A stretch of DNA of 7,022 nt from Blautia sp. (GTDB taxonomy: Bacteria > Bacillota > Clostridia > Lachnospirales > Lachnospiraceae), in assembly GCA_030841965.1 (NCBI GenBank), contig JAUUSJ010000185.1:1-7022 (forward strand), read 5' to 3'. Under the pieces are notes generated by a model that had not been told where the DNA came from, made no database searches, and saw only the letters and a program-made list of their open reading frames with translations. The translations under genes and the position numbers were made by a program. This document shows positions 1 through 6,326 of the stretch, in pieces. Positions within the stretch are counted from its first letter, which is position 1, and the number at the start of each line of letters is the position of its first letter.

Positions 1-73
1 AAAAATCAGCGTATGTCGAAAAACCGTGGGAACGAACGTGTTTGCGGAGGAGATACCTGCTTGCTCTCTTGGC
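1..73 (-). repeat. Palindromic repeat, copy 1 (partial, cut by left window edge)
   Basis: This is the reverse complement of the left half of the complete copy at 6082-6277. Bases 1-39 match the core of that copy with one difference (C at 24). Bases 40-73 align without gaps to its 34-nt terminal arm but with roughly a third of positions changed, so the core is much better conserved than the arm. The copy ends about 60 bases before the GTPase start. A local hairpin is also possible here, GGAGGAGA (46-53) with TCTCCTTC (75-82), including one G-U pair. No good promoter is visible between this repeat and the next gene. Confidence 0.85.
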
Positions 74-132
74 GTCTCCTTCCCATTATAACAGAAGAGC
101 AGAAAAATTTGGTATAAGGACTAGGTGAGAAG

Positions 133-2964
133 ATGAGTATAAAATCAGACAAAATAGTTGTGGGAATTTTGGCCCATGTGGACGCAGGAAAGACGACTCT
201 CGCGGAGAGTATTTTATATAGAAGTGGAGAAATCCGAAAGCTTGGAAGAGTTGATCATCAGAATGCATTTTTGGACACATATCAGTTAGAGCGAGACAGA
301 GGAATTACCATTTTTTCTAAACAAGCAGAGGTGAAAATTGGTGAGAAGAGGATGACGCTTCTCGATACTCCAGGACATGTTGATTTCTCGGCGGAGATGG
401 AGAGAACATTGATGGTGCTCGACTATGCAATCTTGGTTATCAGCGGTGCAGATGGTGTGCAGGGACATGTAGAGACATTGTGGAAGCTTCTTAAGCAGTA
501 TGAAATTCCAGTTTTTCTTTTTATTAATAAGATGGATCAAGATGGAACAGATAAAGAAGCTTTGCTAAGTGAGTTGAAGGAAAAATTGGATGAGAATTGT
601 GTTTTATTTGACAGTGAGCAAGAGAAAGATGAATTTTATGAAAATATTTCTGTATGTGGAGAGGAAGATTTATTGGAGCAGTACTTAGATACTGGTGAGA
701 TTGAGACAGTTCAGATTCAGAAAATGATTGCGAGGAGAGAGATTTTTCCTTGCTTTTTTGGCTCTGCTCTAAAACTGATCGGTGTGGATGAATTTTTAGA
801 GGGTATAGAGGAGTACACATTGGCTAAAAAATATCCAGAGGAGTTTGGAGCTAAGATATATAAAATATCCAGAGATGAAAAAGGTACGAGACTTACACAT
901 ATGAAGCTTACAGGGGGAAGTTTAAAGCCTAAAATGATACTAAAAGGCGAAGAAAAAGAAAAATCGGACAGTATAGAGTGGGAAGAAAAAGTAGATCAGC
1001 TTCGTATTTACTCAGGCTCAGGCTTTACACAAGCAAAGGAAGTAAGGGCTGGAGAAATTTGTGCTGTCACGGGACTTACAAAGACGTACTCGGGAGAGGG
1101 GCTTGGAATAGAGGAGGCGGCGAGGAAGCCGAGTCTAGAGCCTGTTCTCACGTACCGAATTTCTCTGCCAGAGGGATGTGATGTATACCGTACATTTTTG
1201 AAACTTCGAGAGCTTGAGGAGGAGGAGCCTCAGATGCATATTGTCTGGCAGGAAGAGATGAATGAGATTCACGCTCAGATTATGGGTGAGGTGCAGATTG
1301 AGATTATGCAGAGTCTTATTTTGGATAGATTTGGCATTGAGGTGAGCTTTGATTCGGGGAGTATCGTGTATAAGGAGACGATTGAAAATAAAGTGGAGGG
1401 AGTTGGACATTTTGAGCCGCTTCGCCATTATGCGGAGGTGCATCTTTTACTAGAGCCGCTGCCTGTGGGAAGTGGTCTTGTTTTTGGTACAGATTGCAGG
1501 GAAGATTTGCTTGATAAAAACTGGCAGAGACTTATTTTGACGCATTTACTTGAGAAAAGACATCTTGGAGTGCTGACGGGCTCCGAGATTACAGATATGA
1601 AAATTACACTTGTATCGGGAAGAGCACATCAAAAGCATACAGAGGGTGGGGACTTTAGACAGGCGACGTACCGGGCGGTGAGGCAGGGGCTTAAGAGTGC
1701 GAAGAGCATTTTATTAGAACCGATTTATCGGTTTCGCCTTGAGGTCCCATCGGAAAATGTCGGTCGAGCGATGAGTGATATTCAAAAAATGAATGGTGAA
1801 TTTTCACAGCCAGAGATAGAGGGCGATATGTCGATTATCACAGGAACTGCACCAGTCGTCTTAATGCAGGATTATCAACGAGAAGTAATTTCTTATACGA
1901 GAGGACGAGGAAAGATTTTTTGCAGCCTGAATGGATATGAGCCTTGCCATAATGCCGAGGAAGTCATCGCAAAGAGAAACTATGATTCTGAGCTCGATGT
2001 GGACAATCCGACAGGTTCTGTCTTTTGTGCACATGGAGCAGGATTTGTCGTCCCTTGGGATGAGGTGCCAAATTATATGCATCTTGCGAGTATCATAAAA
2101 GAGGAAAAGGAGAAGAAAGAGGAGTTTCGTATTTCCTCCTACGAAGAGCCAAAAAAGGCGAGAACTTCAGGATATGAGATGGATAAAGAACTGGAGGAGA
2201 TTTTTAATCGAGCGTATGCAGGGACGAGGAAAAATTCCGAAAAGCAGAATCGAAATATGTGGAGAAGGCAGAAAAATACAGATTCGATGAAAAGGGACAA
2301 TGGTAGTGACAGCGGGATATCCAAAGACGTTAAAATGGCGAAAAATTCAGCAAAGAGAGCAACAGAAAATAGAAGTTTAGAATATTATAGTGGAACAAAG
2401 AAAATAAACAGAAAAAATATGGAAAAACGAGAAGAATATTTGCTCGTAGATGGATATAATATTATTTTCGCATGGGAAGATTTATCAGAGCTTGCGAGAT
2501 TTGACCTGGCAGCGGCGAGAGGAAAGTTGATGGATATTTTATCCAATTATCAGGGATGGAAGCAGGTAAAGCTTATTCTCGTATTCGACGCCTATAAGGT
2601 GGAGGGAAATATTGGTTCTGTGAGTAAGTATCATAATATTTATGTTGTATATACTAAGGAGGCGGAGACTGCCGACCAATATATTGAGAAGACCGTGCAT
2701 GAAATTAGTAAAAAATATCATGTCACAGTCGCTACATCAGATGCTCTAGAGCAGATGATTATTATGGGGGCAGGTGCGACGAGACTCTCAGCGAGAAATT
2801 TGCGGGAAGAGATAGAGAATGCAAATATAGAGATTCGCACAGAGCTTTTGGAAAATCGAAAAGAAAAAGGAAAGGCTAATTATTTATTTGATGGAGTATC
2901 GAGGGATTTGGCAGAGTTGATTGAGGATATTCGACTGCAGAGAGGAAAAGTTGTAAGAAAATAA
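133..2964 (+). CDS. Tet-like ribosomal-protection GTPase fused to a YacP/Rae1-like NYN nuclease domain
   Basis: The first ~640 residues are an EF-G-like translational GTPase of the Tet(M)/Tet(W) superfamily: P-loop AHVDAGKTT (14-22), switch I RGIT (56-59), DTPGH (78-82, catalytic-type H82), NKMD (132-135) and SAL (211-213). Domains II and III follow to about 415, domain IV to about 525, and domain V from LLEPIYRF (527) to about 615. A GSVFCAHGAGF segment (628-638) has C632 and H634. A hydrophilic Lys/Glu/Asn-rich linker (about 655-768) leads to a NYN/YacP domain: VDGYNII (772-778, D773), VFDAY (817-821, D819), EAETADQYIE (843-852) and TSD (868-870, D870), the acidic residues expected of a PIN-fold metal nuclease. 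Tet(M) is ~640 residues, so about 300 are added in one frame. The start has AGGTGA at 123-128. The domain IV tip lacks the usual Tet motif, so drug resistance should not be assumed. Inferred role: acts at the ribosomal A site, possibly cleaving mRNA. Domain calls are firm, function is not. Confidence 0.93.
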   Translation: MSIKSDKIVVGILAHVDAGKTTLAESILYRSGEIRKLGRVDHQNAFLDTYQLERDRGITIFSKQAEVKIGEKRMTLLDTPGHVDFSAEMERTLMVLDYAILVISGADGVQGHVETLWKLLKQYEIPVFLFINKMDQDGTDKEALLSELKEKLDENCVLFDSEQEKDEFYENISVCGEEDLLEQYLDTGEIETVQIQKMIARREIFPCFFGSALKLIGVDEFLEGIEEYTLAKKYPEEFGAKIYKISRDEKGTRLTHMKLTGGSLKPKMILKGEEKEKSDSIEWEEKVDQLRIYSGSGFTQAKEVRAGEICAVTGLTKTYSGEGLGIEEAARKPSLEPVLTYRISLPEGCDVYRTFLKLRELEEEEPQMHIVWQEEMNEIHAQIMGEVQIEIMQSLILDRFGIEVSFDSGSIVYKETIENKVEGVGHFEPLRHYAEVHLLLEPLPVGSGLVFGTDCREDLLDKNWQRLILTHLLEKRHLGVLTGSEITDMKITLVSGRAHQKHTEGGDFRQATYRAVRQGLKSAKSILLEPIYRFRLEVPSENVGRAMSDIQKMNGEFSQPEIEGDMSIITGTAPVVLMQDYQREVISYTRGRGKIFCSLNGYEPCHNAEEVIAKRNYDSELDVDNPTGSVFCAHGAGFVVPWDEVPNYMHLASIIKEEKEKKEEFRISSYEEPKKARTSGYEMDKELEEIFNRAYAGTRKNSEKQNRNMWRRQKNTDSMKRDNGSDSGISKDVKMAKNSAKRATENRSLEYYSGTKKINRKNMEKREEYLLVDGYNIIFAWEDLSELARFDLAAARGKLMDILSNYQGWKQVKLILVFDAYKVEGNIGSVSKYHNIYVVYTKEAETADQYIEKTVHEISKKYHVTVATSDALEQMIIMGAGATRLSARNLREEIENANIEIRTELLENRKEKGKANYLFDGVSRDLAELIEDIRLQRGKVVRK

Positions 2965-2978
2965 TTTTAATTATATGA

Positions 2979-3091
2979 GGCGCTGGGCGCCAGTGACGCC
3001 CGTTTAGCGCCGACCGGAGTGGAACGTAGATGCGGGAGCACATTGTGCGGAGCAATTCGGTATCATAGGGGTCAAAAGACCTTTTGACCCC
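2979..3091. repeat. GC-rich multi-hairpin intergenic element, probably an interspersed repeat
   Basis: Starting 14 bases after the GTPase stop, this block is far richer in GC than its surroundings and almost entirely made of inverted repeats. GGCGCT (2979-2984) pairs with AGCGCC (3006-3011) and encloses GGGCG (2985-2989) pairing with CGCCC (2997-3001). CCGA and TCGG bracket the middle part, which holds a small GCAC-ATT-GTGC hairpin. The block ends in a perfect 24-nt palindrome at 3068-3091. It resembles interspersed palindromic elements I have seen in Lachnospiraceae genomes, but only one copy is in this window, so the repeat status is from memory and not shown here. It may also end or stabilise the upstream transcript. 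Confidence 0.55.
3068..3091. terminator. Perfect 24-nt palindrome, possible bidirectional terminator or mRNA end stabiliser
   Basis: GGGGTCAAAAG (3068-3078), a two-base centre AC, then CTTTTGACCCC (3081-3091) form an 11-bp perfect stem; a real loop would open the innermost pair or two. There is no clear T-tract after it on either strand, so it is not a textbook intrinsic terminator. It lies about 100 bases after the GTPase stop and upstream of the next promoter, a sensible place for a transcript end. Confidence 0.3.
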
Positions 3092-3151
3092 AACAGCATT
3101 ATATAAAACTAATATAAATTATGAAAAACTAACAAAAAACAATATTGTAAT

Positions 3152-3166
3152 TGATAAAAATTATCG
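3152..3166 (+). promoter_or_regulatory. Fur/PerR-type operator candidate
   Basis: The 15 bases contain the palindrome GATAA-AAA-TTATC. Against the Firmicute 7-1-7 Fur consensus TGATAATNATTATCA, 12 of the 14 defined positions match. The site ends 15 bases upstream of the -35 box, so it does not overlap the promoter core; that position fits an activator site or an extended operator better than simple blocking of polymerase. A Fur link would suit a metal-efflux operon. In AT-rich DNA such a match can arise by chance, so this is a candidate only. Confidence 0.4.
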
Positions 3167-3181
3167 ACAACTTGAAAAATA

Positions 3182-3210
3182 TTGACCAATTTTACAATGA
3201 TATGTATAAT
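3182..3210 (+). promoter_or_regulatory. Sigma-A-type promoter of the metal ATPase operon
   Basis: TTGACC (3182-3187), a 17-base spacer and a perfect TATAAT (3205-3210) form a near-consensus promoter. Transcription should start near 3217, leaving about 63 bases of leader before the ATG at 3280. The leader can form a small hairpin, CTCCAA (3225-3230) with TTGGGG (3241-3246). The -35 box lies within a short palindrome, ATTG-AC-CAAT (3181-3190). This promoter shows that the upstream in-frame TTG at 3151 cannot be the start of the next gene. Confidence 0.8.
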
Positions 3211-3279
3211 ATAATTCATAAAAGCTCCAAAACTTTAAGATTGGGGTATAAAACTATGATAAGAGGAGGTTGTCAAGAT

Positions 3280-3360
3280 ATGAAACAACATAGATTTTGG
3301 GCATGGGTTATGGTGATTGCCGCTTTTATGACAATCTACACAGGGTACAAGCATAAATAG
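3280..3360 (+). CDS. 26-residue single-helix membrane peptide (DUF6219-like?)
   Basis: A very small protein with a short basic start (MKQHR), one hydrophobic, aromatic-rich helix (about residues 6-22) and a basic end (YKHK). Charge suggests an anchored helix with tails but gives no clear orientation. The start is set by AGGAGG (3264-3269), 10 bases before ATG, and by the promoter just upstream; a longer reading from TTG at 3151 would begin before the promoter. The next gene starts 33 bases after the stop, so the two are surely co-transcribed. I recall similar tiny proteins beside DUF6110 proteins and metal ATPases in Lachnospiraceae, possibly filed as DUF6219, but I am not sure of the family number. 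A role as helper or regulatory subunit of the pump is inference. Confidence 0.72.
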   Translation: MKQHRFWAWVMVIAAFMTIYTGYKHK

Positions 3361-3393
3361 AGCAAAACGCAAGAGATGAAGGAGGAATTTATC

Positions 3394-3744
3394 ATGTTGA
3401 AATGTTTAAAATGTGTAAAAGATGTAGTAGATAAGAAGAATACAGGAATTTTTGCAGCTGGTTTATTAGTAGGAACAGCGGGATTAAAATTATTAAAGAG
3501 CCAAGATGCTAAGAATGTATATACAAGTTGTACAGCCGCAGTTTTACGTGTAAAAGATTCTGTGATGAATGTTGTGACAAATGTACAGGCAGAGGCAGAG
3601 GATATTTATGCAGCGGCTCAGGAGATTAACGAGGAGAGAGCTGCGAAAGCAGAGGAAAAGGCAGCAGCAGAAGTAATCGATGATGTCGTTGAGGAAGAGG
3701 CTGAGGCTGATGAAGTAGAAGCAGAGGAAGCTGTAGAAGAGTAA
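3394..3744 (+). CDS. DUF6110-like small protein with CxxC motif, membrane segment and acidic tail
   Basis: A 116-residue protein in three parts. The N-terminus carries CLKC (4-7), a CxxC of the kind that binds soft or transition metals. A glycine- and alanine-rich hydrophobic segment (about 18-34) probably inserts in or lies on the membrane. A helical middle (about 36-82) contains KSQDAKNVYTSCTAAVLRVK-type sequence that matches my memory of DUF6110. The tail (87-116) is almost all Ala, Glu, Asp and Val. The start is chosen for the strong AAGGAGGA (3379-3386) seven bases before ATG 3394; an in-frame ATG at 3376 lies upstream of this site. It sits between the 26-residue peptide and the ATPase. 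Binding or passing metal to the pump is inferred from motif and context; no enzymatic signature is visible. Confidence 0.85.
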   Translation: MLKCLKCVKDVVDKKNTGIFAAGLLVGTAGLKLLKSQDAKNVYTSCTAAVLRVKDSVMNVVTNVQAEAEDIYAAAQEINEERAAKAEEKAAAEVIDDVVEEEAEADEVEAEEAVEE

Positions 3745-3960
3745 ATCAAAGAGCTTCGATAGATGCTGAAAAAAGAGATATAAAGTGATTGAAAAGAAAA
3801 AGGAAAACGGAGCTTGCACATAAATCATATGAGGAGGTTCCGTTTTTCATGTATGGTGGTGATTGCAAGGGCATGTGAATGCAGAGTAATCAACTTTCAT
3901 GCATAGAAATGTCTGTGAAGGCAGACTGGTCAGTTTATGACAAAAGGAAAGAGAGAGATT
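3745..3960 (+). promoter_or_regulatory. 216-base leader before the ATPase, with inverted repeats and a possible mini-ORF
   Basis: This gap is long for an operon and contains structure. AAAACGGA and TCCGTTTT (ending near 3847) form an 8-bp inverted repeat around a 27-base loop that holds a strong Shine-Dalgarno-like GAGGAGG (3831-3837). It is followed by ATG at 3849 (9 codons, MYGGDCKGM) and, in another frame, ATG at 3853 (17 codons, ending at 3906, containing CEC). GTCTG (3911-3915) and CAGAC (3922-3926) form a hairpin just before the ATPase start region. I recognise no known riboswitch and no convincing second promoter. It may regulate pump expression relative to the two small genes, but this is inference. 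Confidence 0.3.
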
Positions 3961-6048
3961 ATGAAGTTTATCATTAAGCATGAAATAAAAAATCGTATGC
4001 GTGTGCGTCCAGTCCAGGGAAAGATGACAAATGAGCAGGCAGATATTTTACAGTATTATATTAGTGTCCTTCCGTTTGTAGAGATGGTAAAAGTAAAAGA
4101 GAGGACAAAAGATGTTGTCATTCGCTATACAGGAGATAGGGAAGAGCTCATTGACGCACTCAGAAAGTTTAGCTATGAAAAAGAAAAGGAAAATATTCCA
4201 AAAAATTTTTTGCAAAACTCGGGCAGAGAGTTAAACGCAAAATATTGGGAAAAATTAGTAAATCAGGTTGTCAGAAGAGCTGGAGTGAATTTGTTTCTGC
4301 CAGTGCAGTTAAGAGCTGCGCTCACCTTCGTGAAATCATGGAAATACTTGAAAAACGGAGTAAAAACTCTAGCGCAAAGAAAGATTGAGGTTCCAGTATT
4401 GGATGCGACGGCAATCGGGGTATCCATGCTAAGAGGTGACTATGCGACAGCTAGCTCTGTCATGTTCCTGCTTGGTATTGGCGAGACATTAGAGGAGTGG
4501 ACGCATAAGAAATCGGTCGATGATTTGGCTAGAAGTATGTCACTCAATATCCAGAAAGTTTGGATGAAGGTAGATGGACAGGAAGTTTTAGTTCCTATAA
4601 CAGATATCAAACAAGGAGACGAAGTTGTCGTTCATGTGAGCAATGTGATTCCATTTGACGGAGAGGTTACAAAGGGAGAGGCGATGATTAATCAGGCATC
4701 TCTCACAGGAGAGTCGATACCAGTCAGAAAGACAGTTGGAAATTATGTCTATGCTGGAACCGTTATCGATGAGGGTGAGATTACACTCTGTGTAAAACAA
4801 ACCTCAGATGGAAGCAGATTTGAGAAGATTGTGACGATGATAGAGGAATCCGAGAAATTAAAATCCTCGGTGGAGAGCAAGGCAGAGCATCTGGCGGATA
4901 AATTAGTTCCATACTCTCTTGGAGGAACTGTTTTGACATATTTGCTCACGAGAAATACGGCGAAGGCATTATCGATTCTTATGGTCGATTTCTCCTGCGC
5001 CTTAAAACTTGCAATGCCTGTATCGGTATTGTCCGCAATTCGTGAGGCGAGCACTTATCAAGTCACGGTAAAAGGCGGCAAATATTTGGAGGCAATCGCA
5101 GAGGCAGATACGATTGTATTTGACAAAACTGGCACACTTACGAAGGCAAATCCAACTGTAGTTGATGTGGTTTCTTTTGATGACGAGAAAAGCCCAGATG
5201 AGCTTTTGCGTGTCGCCGCTTGTCTTGAGGAGCATTTCCCTCACTCGATGGCAAAGGCGGTTGTCGATGCGGCGCTCGCCAAGAATTTGGCTCATGATGA
5301 GATGCATTCTAAGGTGGAGTATATCGTTGCCCATGGAATTTCTAGTAAAATTGAGGATAAAAAGGTTGTTATCGGAAGTGCGCATTTTGTATTTGACGAT
5401 GAAAAATGCGTGATTCCAAAGGAGAAACAAGATGTATTTGATTCTCTGCCAGAGGAGTATTCTCATCTTTATCTCGCAATTGATGGAAGGCTTGTGGCAG
5501 TTATCTGTATCGAGGACCCTCTAAGACCAGAGGCAGTGGATGTATTAAAACAGCTTAAGGAAGAGGGAATTAGCAATATTGTTATGATGACGGGCGATAG
5601 CGATAGAACTGCGAGAGCGATAGCGAAGAAAGTCGGTGTGGATAAGTATTTTTCAGAAGTACTTCCAGAAGATAAGGCGAATTTTGTGGCGAGAGAGAAG
5701 GCGGAGGGAAGAAAGGTGATTATGATTGGAGATGGAATCAATGATTCTCCAGCTCTCTCTGCGGCAGATGTCGGAATGGCAATCAGCGATGGAGCGGAAA
5801 TCGCGAGGGAAATCGCAGATGTTATCGTCGGTGCGGATAATTTGTATGAGATTGTGACGATTAAGAAGATTAGTAATGCTCTGATGAAGAGGATTAATGG
5901 AAATTATCGGGCGATTGTCGGATTCAATGGAGCGTTGATTGCGGGTGGCGTGCTCGGGGTTTTACAGCCTACAACTTCGGCGCTTTTGCATAATACTTCT
6001 ACGCTTTTTATTGGGTTGAAGAGTATGACGAATTTGCTTGCGGATTAG
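3961..6048 (+). CDS. Heavy-metal P-type ATPase with HMA_2-like N-terminus and non-canonical membrane metal motif
   Basis: A 695-residue ATP-driven cation pump of the P1B type, acting in the cytoplasmic membrane. Residues 1-70 resemble an HMA_2-type domain (KHEIKNRMRVR) without CxxC. Actuator loop TGES is at 249-252, phosphorylation motif DKTGTLT at 388-394 (D388), MTGD at 543-546 and GDGIND at 590-595. All catalytic residues look intact. The membrane metal motif usually CPC reads FSC (344-346, after D343), and the usual His-Pro of the nucleotide domain is HS (428-429). The C-terminal helices contain HNTST (677-681). Membrane segments lie around 145-175, 318-360 and 645-690. An in-frame ATG at 3937 would add eight residues; 3961 is preferred because the protein then begins MKFIIKHE, as expected for the family, and AAAGGA precedes it, though neither site is strong. 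The metal is unknown; iron or manganese export is plausible from context. Confidence 0.92.
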   Translation: MKFIIKHEIKNRMRVRPVQGKMTNEQADILQYYISVLPFVEMVKVKERTKDVVIRYTGDREELIDALRKFSYEKEKENIPKNFLQNSGRELNAKYWEKLVNQVVRRAGVNLFLPVQLRAALTFVKSWKYLKNGVKTLAQRKIEVPVLDATAIGVSMLRGDYATASSVMFLLGIGETLEEWTHKKSVDDLARSMSLNIQKVWMKVDGQEVLVPITDIKQGDEVVVHVSNVIPFDGEVTKGEAMINQASLTGESIPVRKTVGNYVYAGTVIDEGEITLCVKQTSDGSRFEKIVTMIEESEKLKSSVESKAEHLADKLVPYSLGGTVLTYLLTRNTAKALSILMVDFSCALKLAMPVSVLSAIREASTYQVTVKGGKYLEAIAEADTIVFDKTGTLTKANPTVVDVVSFDDEKSPDELLRVAACLEEHFPHSMAKAVVDAALAKNLAHDEMHSKVEYIVAHGISSKIEDKKVVIGSAHFVFDDEKCVIPKEKQDVFDSLPEEYSHLYLAIDGRLVAVICIEDPLRPEAVDVLKQLKEEGISNIVMMTGDSDRTARAIAKKVGVDKYFSEVLPEDKANFVAREKAEGRKVIMIGDGINDSPALSAADVGMAISDGAEIAREIADVIVGADNLYEIVTIKKISNALMKRINGNYRAIVGFNGALIAGGVLGVLQPTTSALLHNTSTLFIGLKSMTNLLAD

Positions 6049-6081
6049 ATGATTTGTATAGTGGGGATGATGGGGACAGAC

Positions 6082-6277
6082 GATGAGAGAGCCAGTCGAT
6101 ATATGCCCTGAAAACACGTTCGTTCCCACGATTTTTCGACATACGCTGATTTTTGCCGCCTCCCGCAAACTCACGCCTACGGCGCTCAGACAGTGCTCCA
6201 GCGGCAAAGCTAAGTATATCGAAAAATCGCTCCACTCTCTATCGTTTTCAGGGCATATATCGACTGGCTCTCTCATC
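6082..6277 (+). repeat. Complete 196-bp palindromic repeat, copy 2
   Basis: Perfect 34-nt inverted arms (6082-6115 and 6244-6277) flank a 128-base core that is itself nested. A 16-bp stem pairs 6129-6144 with 6214-6229 (one G-U), an 8-bp stem pairs TTTGCCGC (6152-6159) with GCGGCAAA (6201-6208), and a small CGCC-TAC-GGCG hairpin lies near the apex. Asymmetric internal loops separate the stems. Halves of the same element occur at both window ends in opposite orientation. It lies between the convergent ATPase and PH-domain genes, where it may serve both as transcript end. It resembles a MITE or a large REP-like element, but I see no target-site duplication and no ORF of its own that looks real. 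Confidence 0.93.
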
Positions 6278-6326
6278 TGTGTATTGGAAAGAACATGTAG
6301 TCCATTGATAGGATATAGTTTTTTGT

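Noticed and set aside
133..2964. Calling the gene a tetracycline-resistance determinant
   Set aside because: The Tet-like domains are clear, but the domain IV tip lacks the characteristic motif and a nuclease domain is fused. Resistance is not supported by the sequence.
3151..3360. A 69-residue protein starting at TTG 3151
   Set aside because: The promoter at 3182-3210 lies inside this longer frame, and AGGAGG at 3264-3269 clearly serves the ATG at 3280.
3376..3393. Start of the DUF6110-like protein at ATG 3376
   Set aside because: The strong AAGGAGGA site lies after this ATG and is well spaced for ATG 3394.
3937..3960. Eight extra N-terminal residues of the ATPase from ATG 3937
   Set aside because: No well-spaced ribosome binding site precedes it and the added residues do not fit the family start; kept only as an alternative.
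3745..3960. A known metal riboswitch (Mn yybP-ykoY or Ni/Co type) before the ATPase
   Set aside because: I looked for their conserved core sequences and could not recognise them; a covariance-model search would settle it.
5002..5466. A 154-residue minus-strand frame inside the ATPase gene
   Set aside because: It is antisense to the conserved phosphorylation region, has no recognisable domain, and the plus frame is certain.
6082..6277. CRISPR array or insertion sequence
   Set aside because: There are no regularly spaced short direct repeats, no transposase and no visible target-site duplication; the structure is one large palindrome.
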